Shown in pieces: positions 59,604-64,000 of a DNA stretch of 64,000 nt. The DNA is from Neodontobutis hainanensis (lineage: Eukaryota > Chordata > Actinopteri > Gobiiformes > Odontobutidae): contig JALDNG010000412.1 in the NCBI GenBank assembly GCA_024349245.1, positions 62,001-126,000 of the forward strand, in the 5' to 3' direction. The position numbers and the translations under genes were made by a program. Each line of letters starts with the position of its first letter. The first letter of the stretch is position 1. The notes beneath the pieces are model-generated. The model had not been told where the DNA came from, made no database searches, and was given only the letters and a program-made list of their open reading frames with translations.

Positions 59604-60840
59604 TACAGGTGCTGGACATATAATTAGAAAATCATCAAAATGTTGATTTATTTCACTAATTCCATTCAAAAGTGAAACTTGTATATTATATTTATTCATT
59701 AAACACTTTTCTTTAACCAAGGAAAATCCCAAATTCAGTATCTCAGAAAATTTAAATATTGTGAAAAGGTTCAATATTGAAGAGCCCTGGTGCCACACTC
59801 TAATCAGCTAATAAACTCAAAAAAGTGAACAAGCAATAGTGATAACCTGGAGAGGATTGTGACACAAAACCCATTCAAAAACGTGAGGGAGATTCAGAAA
59901 GAGTGGACTGCAGCTGGAGTCAGTGCTTCAAGAACCACTGCGCACAGACGTATTCAAGACATGGGTTTCAGCTTCGCTTTCCTTGTGTCAAGCCAACTCT
60001 TGAACAACAGACAGCTTCAGAAGCATCTCGCCTGGGACTGCTGCTGAGTGGTCCAAAGTTATGTTTTCTGACAAAAGTAAATTTTGCATTTCCTTTGGAA
60101 ATCAGGGTCCCAGAGTCTGGAGGAAGAGAGGAGAGACACACAATCCACGTTGCTTGAAGTCCAGTGTAAAGTTTCCACAGTCAGTGATGCTTTGGAGCCA
60201 TGTCATCTGCTGGTGTTGGTCCACTGTGTTTTCTGAGGTACAAGGTCAACGCAGCCATATTCCAGGAGGTTTTAGAGCACTTCATGCTTCTGGCTGCTGA
60301 CCAACTTTTTGAGATGCAGATTTCTCGGCACCTGCACCAAGTGCCAAAGCAACCAGTACCTGGTTTAAGGACCATGGTATCCCTGTTCTAACTTGGCCAG
60401 CAAACTCGCCTGACCTTAACCCCAGAGAGAAGGGTATTGTGAAAAGGATGAGGCAATATGCAGAAGAGCTGAAGGCCACTATCAGAGCAACCTAAACAGT
60501 GCCACAGACTGATCGACTCCATGCCACGCCGCATTGCTGCAGTAATTCAGGCAAAAAGAGCCCTAACTAAGTATTGAGTGCTATACATGATCATACTTTT
60601 CATGTTCATACTTTTCAGTTTGCCAAGATTTCTAAACATCTTTCCTTTGTATTGGTCATAAGTAATATTCAAATTTTCTGAATTTGGGATTTTATTATAA
60701 TCATCAACATTTAAATTAATACACTTTTGAAATATATCAGTCTGTGTGTAATGAATAATATACAAGTTCCACTTTTTAATGGAATTAGTAAAATAAATCA
60801 ACTTTTAAGGATTTTCTAAATTATATGACCAGCACCTGTA
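59604..60840 (+). mobile_element. Tc1/mariner element, least decayed copy (A3)
   Basis: Complete with both terminal inverted repeats. The HTH region is open: FKNVREIQKEWTAAGVSASR and TTAHRRIQDMGFSF (59875-59980), where A2 has a one-base deletion. FSDKSKFCISFGNQGPRVW follows at 60067 in a different frame. SPDLNPREK near 60410 marks the third catalytic region. Still inactive. Confidence 0.92.
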
Positions 60841-61379
60841 TAAACTGTGTTATCCCAAAAATAAAGCTTTGAGAAAGAGAAACCACGGAACCAGCGTTTT
60901 GCCTCTTTTCTCTTCACACATTAGTTTTGTCCAGTCTTTTCACTAGAACAAATGTTAAGAGGCAAACGAGGTTAGTTTGGCTAAAAGAGTCAACAGGTTT
61001 GTTAAAAGGACTACTGATGGTGCGTTGTTGCACAGCTTTTGACCGTCTATTGACCCTCTTGGATGGAGTAAAAGTCAGTGCTTGATTCAAGCTTTTTTGG
61101 CTAAAATAAAATAAAAACCCACAGTGTTGAGCCCAGGGCCAGGTTACGGCTTGACCTCCTCGTTCCTAGAAGGAGTTACATGTGAAGAAAATGTAATGTT
61201 TTTTTAAGGAGAACCAGGGCTGTACCGGGCCCGTAGCCCGGACTGAGAGGCCAGAGGCTGGGGAGAGTAGCAGAGGCGGTGCAGCCTGGTGCTGGAGGTC
61301 TTACCTCGGGCCAGGCTCCAGCTCTGAGTCCTTCATTGGCCCAGGGGCACAAACACAATCATTGTTGTGTGCAATAATC
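60841..61379. other. Start of block C2, no gene seen
   Basis: Copy of 15722-16369 minus about 118 bp at 60911. 61031-61060 differs locally from C1. Confidence 0.55.
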
Positions 61380-62040
61380 TTCAGTCTCGGGCTTCTCGAC
61401 AAGCCCCATAGACAGATGCAAAGCCAGGAAAGCCTTCATTTCAGATACACATACAATGTACCGCTTATAAAACCTGGACTGTGGCTTCAGCTGTTTTGAG
61501 GATAAAACCCAATGAGCATAACGGTTAGTCTTTATTTGTAACAAGGTTCCAAAAATTGTGTGTGCCAGTGAGTTCATCAAAAGGCTTTATCCACTCCTGA
61601 TGAACTTCCAGTCCTCATCTTCAGTGATTGGCCCGTAGCTATAATCTCTTCCTCGGCCTCTCCTGGGCCTCCGCCTCTCACCCACATTTCTCTTCTCCCA
61701 AACCTGACTCCTCTCCTCTCCGTCCTCCTGTGTTAGAAACTGAAACAGCAGCACGGCCGGAAAACCCTCAGCTCCACTGGCACCTTCACTCTGGCTGCTA
61801 TCCTCACTCTCCCTTATTTCATAACAATAACAAGAATAATACAGTTTATTTATATAGCACATTTCAAATGACAAGCATAGACTCAATATAACTAAGACTT
61901 ACTTGTCAGAAAGTAAATGTTCTCCTGGAGTCAGAGTCTGCAGCAGACGGCACAACGGCTTGGCGCTCATGTTCTCGCCTCACAATTTCTACTCTCACCA
62001 ACGAGAGCTCTCACCGACTGCATTCTCCCCACCTGCCACA
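61380..62040 (-). pseudogene. piggyBac-type transposase relic (C2)
   Basis: FGTLLQIKTNRYAHWVLSSK in one frame at about 61540-61480, then SRFYKRY..MKAFLALHLSMGLVEKPE. RGRDYSYGPITEDEDW is at 61640. The same frameshift after WKFIRSG separates the parts as in C1, so it is older than the duplication. Confidence 0.7.
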
Positions 62041-62940
62041 ACGTGTCAAAGGCTTATGTACTAAATCTGAAAATTAAAATGAGCTAAACACAACTTATCT
62101 TAATTTTACACCTGACCTATTCAAAAACACAAAGGTTTTTATTTATTTATTGAAATGCACACCTGTATCTTCAAATGCTTATTATTGTACCCAACTTTTC
62201 CTTTACTAAAAAAAAGTCTGTTGGATTTACATAAAAAAATATATATGAATAAAATATATGCTGTTTTAAATGTTCTCATAACAAATCTTTAGATCACAAT
62301 AAGAAATAAAACCTAATCATATGGAATTAGTATTAGCTCATAAATGTTACAGTTTTGTCACAATATACAAACTCACTCTCTTTGAGACATCAGTAGATTT
62401 TTCACTCAACATTACAGCTTGGCTTTAAAAATGACGTGTGTTTTTAACATAACATAGAACTTATATTCAAATAAAATAGTTTTTCGCACTTGCTTCAGGT
62501 TTATTTTTATATTCATACAGTGATGCTTTTCTTTTCACCACTCCATTAGATTTTCCAACAGCGGCTCTTAATCAAAGCTCACTTAATAAACTCATATTAG
62601 TGACTAAAGACACTTGTTTGGGGCTTCATTGAAACGCCTTGTAAAATTAGACTTTAGCTTGCTGCTAACAAGTTACTTTGTGAACCACTGGACGAACAGC
62701 TGAATATTTCTCTGATAGGTACTTACCTTGACTTCACCTGACCACTGTCCTGTGGCAACGCTGTGAGATGTTTTGCCAAGACCCTTTAAAGGTAGTGAAA
62801 TAAAACACATAGAATAAGTCTGCCAAATATTTTCAAGTCTCCCTTATGTAATAAAATATGCACATTGTCTTGTTGCAGGAACAAGTACAACTTACAGCCA
62901 ATGGGAGCACCACAGACTCTCCTGCTCACATTAACAGCAT
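62041..62940. other. AT-rich sequence without genes (C2)
   Basis: Copy of 17031-17940 with small indels. Confidence 0.55.
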
Positions 62941-62944
62941 GTCC

Positions 62945-63190
62945 CAGTGTTGTAGTCGAGTCTCCAGTTTTCGAGTCCAAGTCACTTTCAAGTCCAAGTC
63001 ACTTTCAAGTCCTCAGTGTTTGAGTCCAAGTCCAAGTCCAAGGGTCCAGTGTTGTCGATGTGAAGGACTTGCGAGTCCTTTGTGTTCAAGTCCGAGTCTA
63101 AGTCCGAGTCAAGTCTCTAGTCCTTGTGTCTGAGAATAAACGAGTCCAAGTTTGAGTCAGAGCCATAAAAAAGCAAGTCCAAGTCCAGGA
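62945..63190. repeat. GAGTCCAAGT-rich repeat (C2)
   Basis: As in C1, with one added tandem unit (CAAGTCACTTTCAAGTC twice at 62975-63010). Confidence 0.7.
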
Positions 63191-63405
63191 CTAGAGTACA
63201 CAAACAGCACAATGCTAACATTATTAAAAGTTATTGTATGAAGTGTAAAACTTTTACCTGATGGCAGATTTTCCAGGTCAAACAACAGCAAATATGGAAC
63301 ATGCCTCAAGACCAGCCGTTTTGAACAGCCCTGCCCCACTTCTGTATGCAGGCCATTAAAACAAAGTGGCTCTGGAAAGTAAAGAGTAGCCTATTTTATA
63401 CAATA

Positions 63406-64000
63406 TGTAATGGCACATTATCCGTGTAATTATTATTATTTATTTAGGTTATATTAAATTCGTTTTAAATATGTATTGTTTTCCTGTTGCTGTTGTAGCA
63501 TCCATTAATGAGTTTTCTTTAAAGTGGGCAACAGGTAACAAAAAAGATAGCCATGTCCCCTGGAACCACATGGTGGCAGCACTTTCACAGCTAAAATAGC
63601 GGTGCCACGCTTTGAGTTGCAGGATGTGATTATAAAGCTTTCTTCCACTTCTTTCCTCGACTGTAACTGTCAAGTATTAACGGTATATATCTGCTACTTC
63701 AACACTTTACATACTGCCTGTGTCATTATAACCAAGTTCACTTTTTAAATATGAATATCCATCACCAGTGTTAGCATACTACAGCGGTGCACGTGCTAAG
63801 AGCATCTCCTAGCAAGTACGTTCTTGCAAAACTTGCAAACTTCTGGCTGTGAGAAAAAGTGCAAATCTTGAGTTTGATTCGACGATTTCTTCAAAAGGAG
63901 ACTTTAACTGGACATTTCCTACTAAGACTTCTACTGACCACCCACTGACCAGGACTACGAGACCTTTTGAGAGAAAACGTGAGATTTTAAAATTTCCATG
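63406..64000. repeat. Start of a third block B (B3)
   Basis: Matches 18384-19020 and 42260-42890. A 29-bp deletion at 63796 removes the CRE-like site and half of the X-box-like palindrome. The block continues past the window. Confidence 0.9.

Larger units (their letters stand above)
51537..60840. repeat. Third copy of block A (A3)
   Basis: Same orientation and order as A2. It joins B2 near 51525-51537, carries an added L2 (54866-56608), lacks about 440 bp of LTR and LINE sequence at 58150, and has a duplicated 57-bp unit near its start. Confidence 0.95.

Overview
The window looks like a teleost (probably percomorph) fish genome. It holds Tc1/mariner, piggyBac, hAT-like and MITE DNA transposons, L2/CR1-clade LINEs with short-repeat 3' tails, a Ty3/gypsy element of the Gmr1 type, and decayed exons of an olfactomedin-4-like gene, a UBZ/HECT gene and an RBR gene. 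I see no bacterial-style operons and no intact host gene. Nearly all coding potential is transposon-derived or pseudogenised.

The layout is a set of segmental duplications. Blocks, left to right: A1 (1-7654, inverted); a 240-bp spacer (7655-7894); A2 (7895-15721), which with A1 forms a palindrome with arms of about 7.6 kb that runs off the left edge; C1 (15722-18383); B1 (18384-27670); a single-copy island D (27671-42259); B2 (42260-51525); A3 (51537-60840); C2 (60841-63405); and the start of B3 (63406-64000). So the order A-C-B is followed by D, then B-A-C-B again. B2 to B3 is a head-to-tail unit of about 21.1 kb. Copies are very similar but differ by many substitutions and by private insertions and deletions.

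Block A, read as in A2 on the minus strand from right to left, has an olfactomedin-4-like gene fragment beside a complete but dead Tc1 element, then a LINE reverse-transcriptase fragment, then the 5' half of a Gmr1-like retrotransposon (LTR, gag, zinc knuckle, protease remnant, integrase). The integrase is interrupted by a truncated LINE and followed by a 0.5-kb MITE. The palindrome axis lies in the MITE and the Gmr1-like linker. A3 carries an extra L2 insertion of 1.74 kb and has lost most of the LTR U3 region. Block C has a piggyBac transposase relic and a repeat rich in GAGTCCAAGT. Block B has a promoter-like palindrome, a broken Ser/Pro-rich exon series of unknown identity, a LINE 3' end, a minus-strand LTR with a polypurine tract, and about 4 kb of AT-rich sequence with no recognisable gene.

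Island D is the most informative region. It contains about 13 exons of a plus-strand gene of the G2E3-like type: two C2HC (UBZ-like) zinc fingers and a HECT domain that keeps its catalytic cysteine. This gene is broken by frameshifts, a mutated splice donor, a 3.5-kb L2 LINE inserted in a HECT exon, and a 1.7-kb MITE carrying an expanded 23-bp minisatellite next to a splice donor. A minus-strand RBR E3-ligase pseudogene lies next to it and is cut off by the B2 duplication boundary.
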